Notes: a model not told the origin generated them from the sequence alone. A stretch of DNA of 64,000 bases from Gonapodya prolifera JEL478 (GCA_001574975.1 KQ965738.1:15133-79132); one strand, 5' to 3'; positions 46,176-57,900 are shown, counted from the stretch's first letter. Program-made: numbers and translations.

Positions 46176-48119
46176 TTACGGAGCAAGAGAAAGAGAGGAG
46201 GTTACAGATGGAGGGAAGTGACCACCGTAAGGATACCCCAAGCTATGCTGACGGGGACGGGTGAAGGAAGGAAGTGGAGCTTGTGGCAAGATTGCGAGCG
46301 AATGAGAGGCGTCGCTCAAAGGGGGTGAGGGACCGACGCTGAGGCAGTCCACTGGGCAAAAACCATGAGATCCCGTTGTAAGCTGAGCAAAAGAAGAATT
46401 GTCAGTAAAGAAAAGATGCAGAGCCAGTGCACAACCGTTGGCCGACATCACTCACATTTTCTGCAAGAGTCCATCCATCCCTGAACACAATTCGCACCTG
46501 GACAAGATGTCCCGGTAGAAGATACATCTCATCTGCAACAGCAGGGTTGTGCTTTTCAAAAGGCTATTAGTGTACGCACACACCAAAAGAGACATCACCA
46601 AACCCTCACGATCGATGAAGCGACCACCGGATGGCCCTACATCAAGGAATCAGCTCGAAGCTCAAAGTCATTCAGATCACACCTGTTACAAACCTCGTAC
46701 AAAACCATGTCCTCGTCGTGCTTTCCCGACGCGGACGCCAGATAAACGAAATACCACTGAGAAAGTGGTCAACAAAACCGGAAGTACGGGGGCCTTCAAA
46801 AACGCGAACTCACGTGTGGTGAGATCCGCGCATCGGGTTTGTGAGTGCTGCGAGCAAAACCGGAATTCATCAAAGCATTCCTTTCTGATTGATCAGCACA
46901 ACTACGCACTTGCTTGATGGAGGTTGCGACGCAGGGGGTGGACTCTGCGTCGGTGCAAATGTTCTCGATTGCGACGAAGCACTTCCTAAGGATGGAGGGT
47001 CTCTTTTGAGAACAACAGGACCTTTCGGTGTCAGTATTGTCGGATCTTTCTCCTGCGTTAGAAGGGACCGGGACCGTCGTCTCCAAAGAGAGAACGCAAG
47101 GATCGTGAAAAGAATGCCTGCAACTGCAGCAGCAAGGCCAATACCAATAATTGCGCCTATGGAGAGGGCATTCTCATTTCTAATCGTCGCCAAGAGGGTT
47201 GCGGTGAGAAACTTTCAGACGATTTGTGGATCACAAAGGCCTCACAAATTTAGCACTGGGGAGACGGAATTTTGACTCGAAGCCGTCTCTGTCACCAGTG
47301 AGTATGACGTTGAAGCGGATTGAAGAAGGGAGGAGGGAGAAGTCGAAGAGCTTGGAGAGGAAGTGTACATCCGAGATGGAGCTGACGTTACCGTCGTTAT
47401 TGTATTTGTTGCGGGTACGCAGGAAGAGGAAGAGAGCACAGATCCACTTGGGCAGGCTGTGAAGCCAGGGATGTCAAACTTCTTCGAAAGTGAGGAAGAA
47501 CGACTAAATACCTCGTTTGCAAATACCGTTCTCGCAGTACATCAACCCCCCTGTTGCTGGCTCACTACGCACGGGGAAAGGTCAGTGCCTGGGTGGTTGA
47601 CAACTTTGCAGAAGGCTGCCTTACCACACATTGCCACATGAACCACAGTTGTTGAACTTTGAGATGGTCGGACAGAGTGAGTTCGTGACGTAACCCATTT
47701 GATGCAGTATGACCTACATCATATTGCGTGCTGCGAAGGTGTACGACAAGACAATACATAGTTGGCAAGGGACAAGAGTACAAAACCCCCTCTCTCATGC
47801 TTACTCAGTGCACACAGCGCCGCACGTGGAAGGGCAACTTCCGTAGCAAGTGTCCGACGTACAGGTACTGCCAGCTGGACACCACAGTCCCGAGGCTCCA
47901 CAACATACTCCGCCTACTGCCATGAATCTCCCACCGCAAGGCGATAGTTGTTGTATACCCAGATATAACCGAGCTTCCAGGCGTTGAGGTCCATGTCCAG
48001 ACGATGGCATCTGGCCGAAGAGATTAGGTGGAACTGGATGCGAGCGAGAGATGGTAAACGCCTGACACCAAACGGCCCGAAGACGCAATCGGTTCGGCAA
48101 CAGCTAGCACGCTTAACAT
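46176..48119 (-). CDS. Gene E: Cys-rich single-span membrane protein with cytoplasmic SH3 domain (B/C/E subtype)
   Basis: First Cys module: ARLYLGIQQLSPCGGRFMAV, GVCCGASGLWCPAGSTCTSD, TCYGSCPSTCGAVC. Second: GGLMYCENGIC, then ACPSGSVLSSSSCVPAT. A Ser/Thr stalk follows (PSSSTSPSSLLQSASTSYSL). Membrane span: IGAIIGIGLAAAVAGILFTI at ~47110-47170, then WRRRSRS. The linker ends SQWYFVYLASASGKHDEDM and VLYEGHPVVASS. The SH3 domain is HNPAVADEMYLLPGHLVQVR + IVFRDGWTLAEN + LTTGSHGFCPVDCL. The tail diverges from the other paralogues (PLPSFTRPRQHSLGYPYGGH) and stops at 46176. The N-terminus is uncertain: an ATG at 48119 (MLSVLAVAEPIASS) lies within a minisatellite and makes only a weak signal peptide; the true first exon may lie further upstream. 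Confidence 0.68.
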
Positions 48120-48230
48120 TGTTTAAGCGGGTTCGGCCCATCCTCGAACCGCAGACACAATCGGTTCGGCAGCAGCTCGCAGGCTTACCATTTTCCAAGC
48201 GAGTTCGGCCCATCCTTGAATCGCTGTGAA
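48078..48230. repeat. Two-copy ~70 bp minisatellite at the 5' end of gene E
   Basis: Two adjacent copies of a unit containing CAATCGGTTCGGCA.CAGCT and GCG.GTTCGGCCCATCCT (about 48078-48152 and 48153-48230). On the gene E strand both copies contain an ATG followed by a similar Ala/Val-rich reading (MLSVLAVAEPIAS and MVSLRAAAEPIVS). The repeat may therefore have duplicated the start of gene E's signal peptide. Confidence 0.65.
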
Positions 48231-49046
48231 GTCGAACGAATATATCCAAGTGATGGTTGACAATCAGAACAGGGATCCTGGGCAAATCCGGAAAGGAATA
48301 CTGAACGATTATGTCGATCCACCCTCGATGCCCCGGGGGAAACAAGAAAAAGAGGTGGAAAGAGGGGGAAAGCAGGTTCTCAGGGCAGGGCAGGAAGCAC
48401 ATAAAACTTGCAAGTAGCCCCTCAGCAAAACACTTTTCGCGTTCGTACGAAGGTATTTTTAATTAAATTTATGTCCCTTATCGTTTTCAAACCAAATCTT
48501 GATGCTCCGTCGAACGTCCGAGCATTACTGGTTGGGCAATATCAAGAACAAAGATCTCGAATAGGTCCAGGGAGCAAGAGACTTTGAACACAAAAGTTTG
48601 AAGATGAGAGAAGAGTTCGGAATAAGCGCCCAGGTCATACGTTGGTGGGTGCCTCTCCGAAAAAAAAAGCCAATTTACAATCGGGGATCCCGCCCGCGAC
48701 CACACATTCAAACTTCAGTCCCACAGACAGGCCTCGCTCCCCCGGAGACTGGAGATGAAACAACGGCGGATGGCACAGGGACCGGGGTCTGGTGAGCAGT
48801 GCGGCAAGGGGACCACCCCATCTGTTACCGCTTTTGGAATGAAGTGTTGTCGATGCCCGTCGGGCTCTTGTTCCTTCGATTTCTCACTCTCTTCGTTATG
48901 TCGGCACCTCGCATCACCTGTATACGTCGGTCTTGTTTCCCTTCTGTGATTTTGGCTTTACGGTCGTTGCTTCCTTCCGCTCCTTGGATAATCCCTCCGC
49001 CGAAACACAACACCATTCCCTGAATACGCTGGAACGTTGACCAGGA
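48231..49046. promoter_or_regulatory. Divergent upstream region between genes E and D
   Basis: No convincing gene. Short frames (for example 48598-48795) show no domain. Two paralogues are transcribed outward from here, so promoters of both should lie in this ~0.8 kb. An AT-rich patch (TTTTTAATTAAATTTATG, ~48455-48472) is the clearest landmark. Confidence 0.4.
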
Positions 49047-51078
49047 ATGGTACGGGGTATCGCTGTGTTGCTGATGGTGGCATTGCTACTGGCAGTGCCG
49101 CCACCAACTGTGCGAGCCCAGCTTTTGCCACCAATCCTTGGTGACGCATCCTCTGCGGCGTCGTCCACTGCTGCTTCGACTATAGCAGCAGCGTCATCGT
49201 CATCCGCGCGGGCATCATCTTCTTGTGAGTGCTGCGATCGTTGCTCTCAACCAATTCCTTCCATAACGAACCATCTTTGCTTGCCTCAGCATCTGCTCGT
49301 TCCAGCAGTTCTTCACCCTCACCAACCCCTTCATCTTGTGGGTTTTGGTCCCGTTTGCGTTCGTCGTCACCATGACTTTGCTCACGGACTCACCATTAGC
49401 TGCCCCTCCTGAGCCTTCGACAACTTCTGGTGGGATTGAGTTCATCTCCCGCGCTAATCCAGCCGCCTAATTAGGGTGTTCCGTTGGATGTTTTTCACCT
49501 TTCAGACGCTCCATCGACCCTTCCTGCATCATCCACTACAACTGATTCTTCATCTTCCCCCACTCCTTCGTCGTCATCTTCAAGCAGCAGTACCGGATGT
49601 GAGTCACTGGGCTCCTAAAAGCGAAAAGAAAATGCGAAGGGGATAGTTTCAAGATTCAGTCAGCTCATCGCCATTTTTCGCAATAGCCTCTGCTTCCCCA
49701 ACCCCATCAGCGACCGCCCCCCCCAACAACCCACCCCAGCCAAACCTTATATTCGGTCTACCAGTGTGGGCAGTAGGCGCCATCGGTGGTGGTATTGGAG
49801 GGGTGCTCCTGTTGATTCTCTGCGTGCTTTGCATGCGCAAAACGGGAAGGAAGACGAGGCCCAAGCCAGCCGACTATTACACTTCTTGGGATGAGCCGAA
49901 GAGGAGCAGAGGTGAGTGACGCCGTCCCTATATCAAGAAGAAATTTCGTCAAAAACACATCTCGTAGAATCTCCGCGCTCTTCCCCTTCGAGCTATGCCC
50001 AACCCTACGAGTCTTACGACATGCCCCCGTCACATCACGTCTCCCGCCAACAGACAACTCGCCCTGATGCAGTCGCGCGGGGATACACTAAAGGGCCGCA
50101 AAATCGTCGGCAGCAGAATCTTCAGCAGCCTCAAGGAGCATACGGTGGGCCACCAAAGAGCATGGCACCGTACCTGCTGAACGCACCACAAACCGTCGCC
50201 ATGGGTGACTACAATGACGGATACAACGATGGATACCATGATCAACCTCCACCAATGCCTATGTCCATGTCTCCCCCACCGCAGCAGCAGGCCCCTGCCA
50301 CCATGGTCAACGTGAAGGGACCCCCACCTTCCATGGCGCCAGGCTCTCTTGGAGGAGGACCTCAAGCGCACTGGCTATTTGAGAAACTGGCAACACAGCA
50401 GGGCAAGCTTGCAGAGCAGAGCGTGCCGTATACAGGCCCTCCACTTGAGGTTCACACAGCAGTAAGTAGGAGAATCATTTCCTTTATTTGAGCAACATTG
50501 AGAAATTACCTTCACCCCTGTACCTGTCAGTACGAGGCGACGGCTTCGGACGAAATGTCGTTATTCCCCGGACAGTCTGTGGAGCTTCGAGACGTCTTTC
50601 GCGATGGCTGGGCGGTAGGGTGGAACCGCGACACGGGAGGATTCGGAGCCTTGCCTCTGTACGTAAAGTTTTCCGGCATCGTTCTTCTTTGAGTTTGACA
50701 CACTTCTCTATCCCAGGGATGTACTGTATCTTAACATCGCCGCAGCGAGCCTTGGTGTTCCACAGTCGCACGCACGGACCTCCAACCGGATGAACCGCTT
50801 CGTCTCACAAACCCTCGCGACACAGAGTTCCGTCCTCACCGAACGACAGAAACTTCGTTCCGGCCAGAGTATGTTCCTTCGGAAAGGGACGTCCGGATCG
50901 ACTTTGAAAGTCAACGAAGATTCCGAGGAAATGCTTGGTTCGGAGAAGTACAGCACATACTCGGTACGTTGAGGCGTCTCGACACAATTATTCCTATATC
51001 TCACACACCACCACAGGCCATGGCGCCTCTGCCTGGTGGAACACAGGTCCTTCGCCCTGCCCAGAGCAGGCGGATGTA
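49047..51078 (+). CDS. Gene D: Ser-rich single-span membrane protein with cytoplasmic SH3 domain (A/D subtype)
   Basis: Signal peptide MVRGIAVLLMVALLLAVPPP. The extracellular part is Ser/Ala/Thr-rich with almost no Cys, unlike its paralogues. Membrane span: VGAIGGGIGGVLLLILCVLC at ~49775-49835, then MRKTGRKTRPK. The linker is long and Pro/Gln/Met-rich (YNDGYNDGYHDQPPPMPMSM) and ends HWLFEKLATQQGKLAEQ and SVPYTGPPLEV. The SH3 domain is YEATASDEMSLFPGQSVELR + DVFRDGWAVGWNRDTGGFGA (50530-50660). The tail is MNRFVSQTLATQSSVLTERQ, and the last exon AMAPLPGGTQVLRPAQSRRM stops at 51078. SH3 and tail match gene A best. Predicted type I surface protein; partners and ligand unknown. Confidence 0.75.
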
Positions 51079-51318
51079 ACTACTGGATGGTTCGAAGACT
51101 TGTGACGACTGGGTGTGAAAATATGTAACAGAGGACAAGGGAGGAACAAGGATGGATCGCAATGTGGAATTCCATCCTTCTCGGGATTCTTTCGCGAACC
51201 AGTTCCTTCTTAATGCACGTTGTTGGGAAGCTTCTGCGATCCCGTTGTCCTTCATTTTGCAACGTTCGACACAATTCGCACGCTGCATGGCCCCCTGGTG
51301 GAGGCTCTTATAGATTCA

Positions 51319-52003
51319 TTATGTTGGTGTTTCATTATGTATCAATATATGCGATATCAAGTTGAATTGGTTGGTCGCGAAGTCTGGAAGTAATATAATA
51401 TAGGAAGGAGGCGGTGAACCAGTGAGGGATCTTTGAGTGCCCACGTAGTCCTCAGGAATGACCTGTTCCCGCTCCAATTGCACGTAGTCCTCATCTGGAG
51501 GACGCTTATTCAATTGGCATCGCCCAACAAGTCTCGGTCCTGCCGAGGACCTGATGCCAACGAAACATGTGATTAGGGCAATGCCAAAAATGGAGAAATC
51601 CTGGCTCTAGAGATCCTTCAAGATGAAACCAGGGAAGGAAACCATGGCGAGAAGGGGGTTGGGTGTGCACTGGGTTGCAACTCCATATTGTATTGTGAAA
51701 CCAGCCGGCGGCAGAATTTCTTCGATTCAAAAGAAATCTTCGATAAACACCATTTCGTGCGCTTTCGTGCGGAGAACATCGTCCAGCGACCAGGTTGTGT
51801 AAGTTCTTTCCCGCCATCGTTGATTTCAGCTGGACTGTCATCAAGAGAAGGCCCAAGTCGGATGCAGACACTGGAATATTCTCGATGCTCTCTGTCATAA
51901 CCTTGGACAGTCAAGGTCGATCTATCACTACACTGGGAAAAATCAATTGCTTCTGTAACTTTTGCCTTTCTTGTCTCTCCAGCTGGCGTTGAAATCGTTC
52001 CAT
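51319..52003 (-). CDS. Candidate small single-span membrane protein, exon structure unresolved
   Basis: Not recognised. The C-terminal exon reads DFSIFGIALITCFVGIRSSA (hydrophobic), then RPPDEDYVQLEREQVIPEDY and TGSPPPSYIILLPDF, with a PPSY motif that could bind WW domains. A possible first exon starts at 52003 (MERFQRQLERQERQKLQKQL), only 39 bp from the SUP35 ATG on the other strand. The middle (51600-51900) has three competing frames, one giving TYTTWSLDDVLRTKAHEMVF and IEEILPPAGFTIQYG. A real gene is likely given the spacing, but the protein cannot be fixed by eye. Confidence 0.35.
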
Positions 52004-52042
52004 AAGTACGAATTTCCTTAAATCACAGAAGCCATCTCTCCA

Positions 52043-54857
52043 ATGTCCGGCTGGCCCAATTACAACCCAAACGCGCATGAATTTGTTCCAACATGGGATG
52101 CTGACCCACAGGAGATACAGGTGAATGGCCAGGGGCAAAGGCCACCAGCTCAGCAACAGTACTACCAGTATCCAGGACAGTATGGCTACTACCCCCAACA
52201 GCAGTACGGCTACCAGGGACAGCAGGGCGCCTATGCAGCGGGTGCATATGGAAGCGCGGGAGGATACTCTCAGCAAGGAGGATATCCCGCGTCGTACCAG
52301 CAGACATACCAGCAGTACCAACCCGCACCACGGGAATCGAAGGATGCAGGACCTGCACCGTCTTCTTCTACGACCAGTCCCGCGCCGGCTGCACAGAAAG
52401 CGGCACTCGGGTCTGGCGGGGCGAGAGTTGTGAGCTTGGGGGGTGGCGGCACTTCCGCAAAAATCCCACCTGCGAACGAAGCCAAGGCTTCAGCTGCGGG
52501 TGAGCCAAAAGCTTCTGAGCCAAAAGGTAAGTTACATGGTTCATTAACTGCGGGCTACAGTGTTGGGGGTCCGTTGTACGGATTCGGTGGATGTTCTTTG
52601 ATGTTCTGTGCCTGTCTAATCCCACATTCTCTGCTTCTGACTATTAAGCGGACCCTCCAAAACCCTCTGCTCCACCGTCAACATCTACCCCCGCAAAACC
52701 TGCAACCTCCACGCCTTCGTCTTCTGCACCGAAGCCTGTACAGTCTGGTACGACCGCAACACCCGCTGCTTCTGCACCCGCTCCTCAGCCTTCGACCGCT
52801 GCAAAGAAGAAGGAGGAAGACTTTGCTGTGCCGGACGACCGGAAGGAACACCTCAACATTGTGTTTATTGGACATGTAGATGCCGGGAAGAGCACAATGG
52901 GTGGGCAGCTTCTGTGAGTTAGAGAGGTCGCGCTGGTGCCAACGACTGGGCTACCGGATTGCGCTCGTGGTGATAGCAACCAGTGGGCATGCGAAACCAC
53001 CCAATCGTGAAGGCCATTATATTCAATCCGTTACAAACATTTTTTTACGGACATGCGATTGTTTTTCCTTTGGTGCTAATTTTCTGACTGTTGTGTTCTC
53101 TGTTGTTGGCAACTCAGAATTCTTACCAACATGGTGGACAAGCGAACGATCGAAAAACTTGAGAAGGAGGCCAAGGATGCTGGACGTGAAGGATGGTGGA
53201 TTTCGTGGGCCATGGACTTGAACCCAGAAGAACGTCAACAGGGCAAGACCATTGAGTATGGCCGAGGATACTTTGAAACAGACAATAGGAGATTCACTAT
53301 TCTGGACGCGCCTGGTGATTACTGAATTGAGCCAGTTCTTTCACAACTGTACAAACAAATTGTTTGCTTCATTGGTTTGAAGGGCACAAGACCTATGTTC
53401 CTTCCATGATTGCTGGAGCTGGGCAGGCTGACTTTGCTGTTCTTGTTATTTCGGCGCGAAAGGGAGAATTCGAAACAGGTTTCGAAAGGGGTGGCCAAAC
53501 TCGAGAGCACGCGATGCTCGTGAAGACTGCGGGAGTCAAGAAACTTGTTGTTGCCATCAACAAGATGGACGATATCACTGTTGGGTGGGACAAGGCAAGG
53601 TAAATTCGATTCGCAGTGATCATCGAGTTCGTCCATATCCTTACATGCTGCTGTTGCTTGTAGGTACGATGAGATTGTAGGAAAGCTCGTGCCATTTCTG
53701 AAGCAAGTCGGCTTCAACCCCAAAACCGGTCAGTTCTACAATGTTCAAGGCGTCAAGCAGAATGCATTGCGTGAACTAACCTGTCTTGTACGATCGTCAG
53801 ACATCGACATACTTCCCCTTTCTGGGTTTACCGGAGAAAACATGAAAGAACGACTTGATCCACAAAAAGTTTCATGGTACAGGTAAGCCTTGCGACGATC
53901 TGCGTAGCTGATATGTTTTAAAACCCTTGTTCGATTTGACTCTTCAGCGGGCCATCCCTAATCGAACTCCTTGATACCCTTAAACTTCCCTCGGACCGGA
54001 AAATTGATGGACCTTTCCTAATGCCAGTGGCTGATAAATTCAAAGATATGGGAACCGTGGTTACTGGGAAAATTGAATGTGGGAAGATTCGAAAGGGCTC
54101 CTCCGTAATGATAATGCCGAATAGGGTACGTGTTTGTGGACAGTGGATTGCGTGGCCGCGTGGCTAGACTGACATTATCATTCAGAAACTCACCGAAGTG
54201 ATGGCTATCATGGAAGAGGAAGACGAGAAACAGTTCGCGGTGGCGGGAGACAACGTCAGAGTTCGACTGAAGAACGTGGAAGAAGAGGTGATTCGGTGAT
54301 GGTGATCATTACTTCGAATGGTTTTCATAAACCAATCCACCAAAGGATGCACTTTCGGGGTTCGTCATCTGTTCGCCCAGTAACCCCGTTCACACAGCCA
54401 GCACTTTTGAGTGTCAGCTCGTTATTATGGACACCAAAACAATCATTTGTGCAGGCTACACCGCTGTTTTGCACATGCACACAGTAGTCGAAGAGGTTTC
54501 CCTGAAGGTATGGATCATCATCCATCTTGAGCTGATTCGCGTTTCTGACCGACAACTTTTCTGCAGGATTTGCTTCATATCCTCGACAAGAAGTCGGGCA
54601 AAAAGTCCAAGCATCCTCCAAAATTCCTGAAGCAGGGTGATGCAGCGGTGGTGACCATAGAAACAACCAGTGGACAACCTATTTGCGTCGAAACATATGC
54701 GGATCATGCACAGCTTGGAAGATTTACTCTGAGGGATGAAGGTGCTGCGCGTCGTTTTTGGGTTTACGCAATCGTCCCTCATGTTGAGTTTTCACTCGCA
54801 GGTCGCACGGTCGCAATTGGCAAGGTAATGAAGCTCCTCCAAACTACATCGGAATAA
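52043..54857 (+). CDS. SUP35: Translation release factor eRF3 (Sup35) with prion-like N-terminal domain
   Basis: GTPase partner of eRF1 in translation termination. The N-terminus [20 protein letters not shown] holds a PAM2-type motif (NPNAHEFVP) for binding poly(A)-binding protein. It is followed by ~70 residues rich in Gln, Gly and Tyr ([40 protein letters not shown]) and a charged/Pro-Ala middle region. The GTPase domain has [16 protein letters not shown] (G1), [11 protein letters not shown] (G2), LDAPGH across an exon join (G3), INKMDD (G4) and SGFTG (G5). Domains 2 and 3 follow ([40 protein letters not shown]), ending [13 protein letters not shown]. About eleven exons. All GTP-binding motifs look intact. 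Confidence 0.95.
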
Positions 54858-54946
54858 GCGCAAAACAGTAGCGCTGGATGTTGCTTTGTAGATCGTCGTA
54901 AAAGAATTTATCATGCTGCAAAGATGATCCCAATTATGTACAAGTA

Positions 54947-57900
54947 TCAGAGCTTTCGCCAACGCGTGCGATCGTCCCATCGTCTCCCTTCACCGGGCCG
55001 AGACGATTGGTAAATTCTCTCCTCGTCACCTCGATCACGATTCCGGTCGTCTGGCCACCTGTCGTCCCATCTCCCCCTTCTTTGGGAGCGTCGATCCCAA
55101 GGAGCTTCCCTGTGAGGAGCAGTTTGGTTTCCGGGCACCCTACGCCCGTACTCAGGCTCATTATATGTCCTAGTTAATGATCGACGCTCATAAGTGTCCT
55201 CGGCACCACCGGTACTGTTCCTGGTGTCCGCGTCCTGGGAGTTCTGTTCCTTGTCTGATCGTACCGACACAAAAGGAAGCTTCGGGGAACTATCACGTTT
55301 TCGCTTTCCTTGGATGGTTTCCAAATCGGTCGCGAAATCTTCAGTATCGGTGTACGGTGACTCTTGCGTGAAAGGCTCCAAAAACTTGTCCACTGTTGCG
55401 TTTACTTCTGCCAGAAGGTCTGACTCGTAATTATCCCCACGACGAGCGATCGTGAGATAAGCTTCCATGCGATGAGTACACATTTCATCCGTAAGGGTTT
55501 TGCAGAGGTGCTTAAATGCCTCCTGCAATTCAAATTGGAATGGAATGGTTTCTATCAATCAAAGAACCAGACCAATGTACCTTAGAAGCAACACGCCCTG
55601 ACAGTTGGTAAGATCCCAATCGACGCTTGAACATGTCAACCACCGTGTGTTTGAACTCTCGCACTGTTCGCTGGTGCAATGGGAATTAGATGGGCGAAGC
55701 GAGGCCATCATGTGTCAAAGCCGAACCTTCATTGAGGAGGAGCGGCCATGATTCACGTCCCGACTTTCACCCTCAACGGGGGCTTTTGAAGAAATACTCT
55801 CGCTCGTTGGTGAGGGTGGCGAAACCATCCTCAATTCTCCGCGAAGACTTTCATGGTCACCATTTGTTCGCTGCCGTGAGAGGTCATTATCCTAGAATGC
55901 AAAACAAGTAGTCAATGGAACCGTCCAGAAACGCGACTGATCTGATGGCTCACATCGAAAGGCAACATCAAAAGCGATTGTGTTTCCATCTCAATACCAT
56001 AGATCCTCGTAGCAATCCATGATGGCCCAATACCATCAAGCCAGCTTTGTAAGGCCGATTTTTGCACCAATAATTTCATCGGTACCTCTGTTTGAAGGCT
56101 TGAATGGAGTGAAGGCCGCAATCTTTCGAAGCAGTCTTTTAGTGCCTTCAGGATCGATGGTTTGTCAGAAAGGTTGCGGGAAGCAAAAACCATTGTTGGT
56201 GGAGGAACAATTTCAAAATTTTCAATAGCGCTGCGATCCCCTCTGAATTTCTCTTCGAGGCCAGAGGTAAATCCGGTCGGGAGTGTTCCAGAGCTCCAAT
56301 TTTTAAACAGCTCGAGGTATCGGCCCATGTGGAAACGTGCTTCAACGGATGAAGACACTGAGTTGAGGTTGAAATGCCCACGTTTCAACATGGCTTCAGT
56401 GTTGACACGGCCAATGACTTGTCTTTCGCAACCCCAACAAAACGCCTATTATGACCCTGAATTTATCATGATCTCGGGAGTCGTAGGTATCTGAAAATTT
56501 ACCTCAAATGCGGCGTCGAGCACCTTATCACCATCCAAGTTTCGCTCGAGGTCCTCCAGGAAAACTCGTACATTGGTGGCAGAAATGAAAACCCTGCGTT
56601 CGCGCATTTTGACAAATATTTGACGGGTCGCCTTCCAATCCCTTTTAGTCATGAGCTTTCGAATCATACAACATGCAAATTTCTCAGAAGGAACACAATC
56701 TTGGGCGCTTGAAAGATATCGTTCCCATAGGTCAAGCAATGCCGACGAGTTCGTATCCCCTGATGCAAGTTGTTCTGCGAGAAGTGCAACATCTTGCCAA
56801 GAATATCTTTGGGAAGACCAGGCTCGAATAAATGTACACGCGTCTGGGTGGGCAGCTTGTACCAAGGTATGAAGCAAAGTGTCTGCCCCAATCTGTGACA
56901 TCATCACGTCAGAAGGAGGTTGGACTTTCGGCAAAGAGACACAACCCACCTTTACAATCATCTCCTCGTCAACTTTGTTAATGTCGATCAAACTTGCGGC
57001 AGTTTGGAATTCCTGGGTTTTTACCAAACTCTTAAAGAGAAAAGCTCTCTCTCCAACAGAAAGGGGAATGCGGAGACGTTGAACATCTAACACTAAGGCA
57101 ACTGGATCTGAAATCTCCAATCCTTTTTCTGTCCAAGCCAGGATAGCACGAATAGCTTTTCGAATATCAAAGTTTCGAGTTTTCATAAAAGCGACGGTCC
57201 AGAACGCTTGTGGGTACAGATGAGCTTTGACACACAACTCAACAACCTCGGAGCACAGATCCACTTCCACTTGAACATTGGTGCTAAATTTGTGCAACGT
57301 TTCTTGCCAAACAGTAATAAAGCGATTTACTGTTCCTGGAGCGATGCACACCGCCTTTACAAGGGCCAATTGCTTGTTGGTTGGTGTGATATGATAATGA
57401 TTCATTTCTGTGATTGTTTGTAACGCTTTCTGAGAGGTCTCCTCTGTTGCTGCGAGATCCAACATTGTTTCAAACACTTCCGGTCCAACAGCTGCAGGGT
57501 TCTGTTTCTTGAGGCAGCGGAACACGCGGTCAGCTAGGTCCAGTCTCTTCGCCCTGCTTAATGATCGCAATACGGACAGAATTGGAACTTCTTCGATCAT
57601 CCCGCCAACAGCCAAAAGTTGTTCGATTAGATCTACCGTGACTTCCAAGGGACCGCTATCTTTGACCATATTGAAAAGTTGGAGCAAGCGCTTCTGCAGA
57701 AAAGCCGATACCTGAGATTGTGGCATCATCGACGAGGTGTATTGCACCAGCTCGAGGTGTTCGCGAATGAGGGCTCTCTTAAAGAAAGCGTCACTGAACT
57801 TGTGTGCGATTTCGTCCGACATCGAGAATGATTTCGTCCGTATAAACCTCAATAGCAATCGCCAAAAGGTACCTTCTCGTTCTGCCATAATCTTGTTGTT

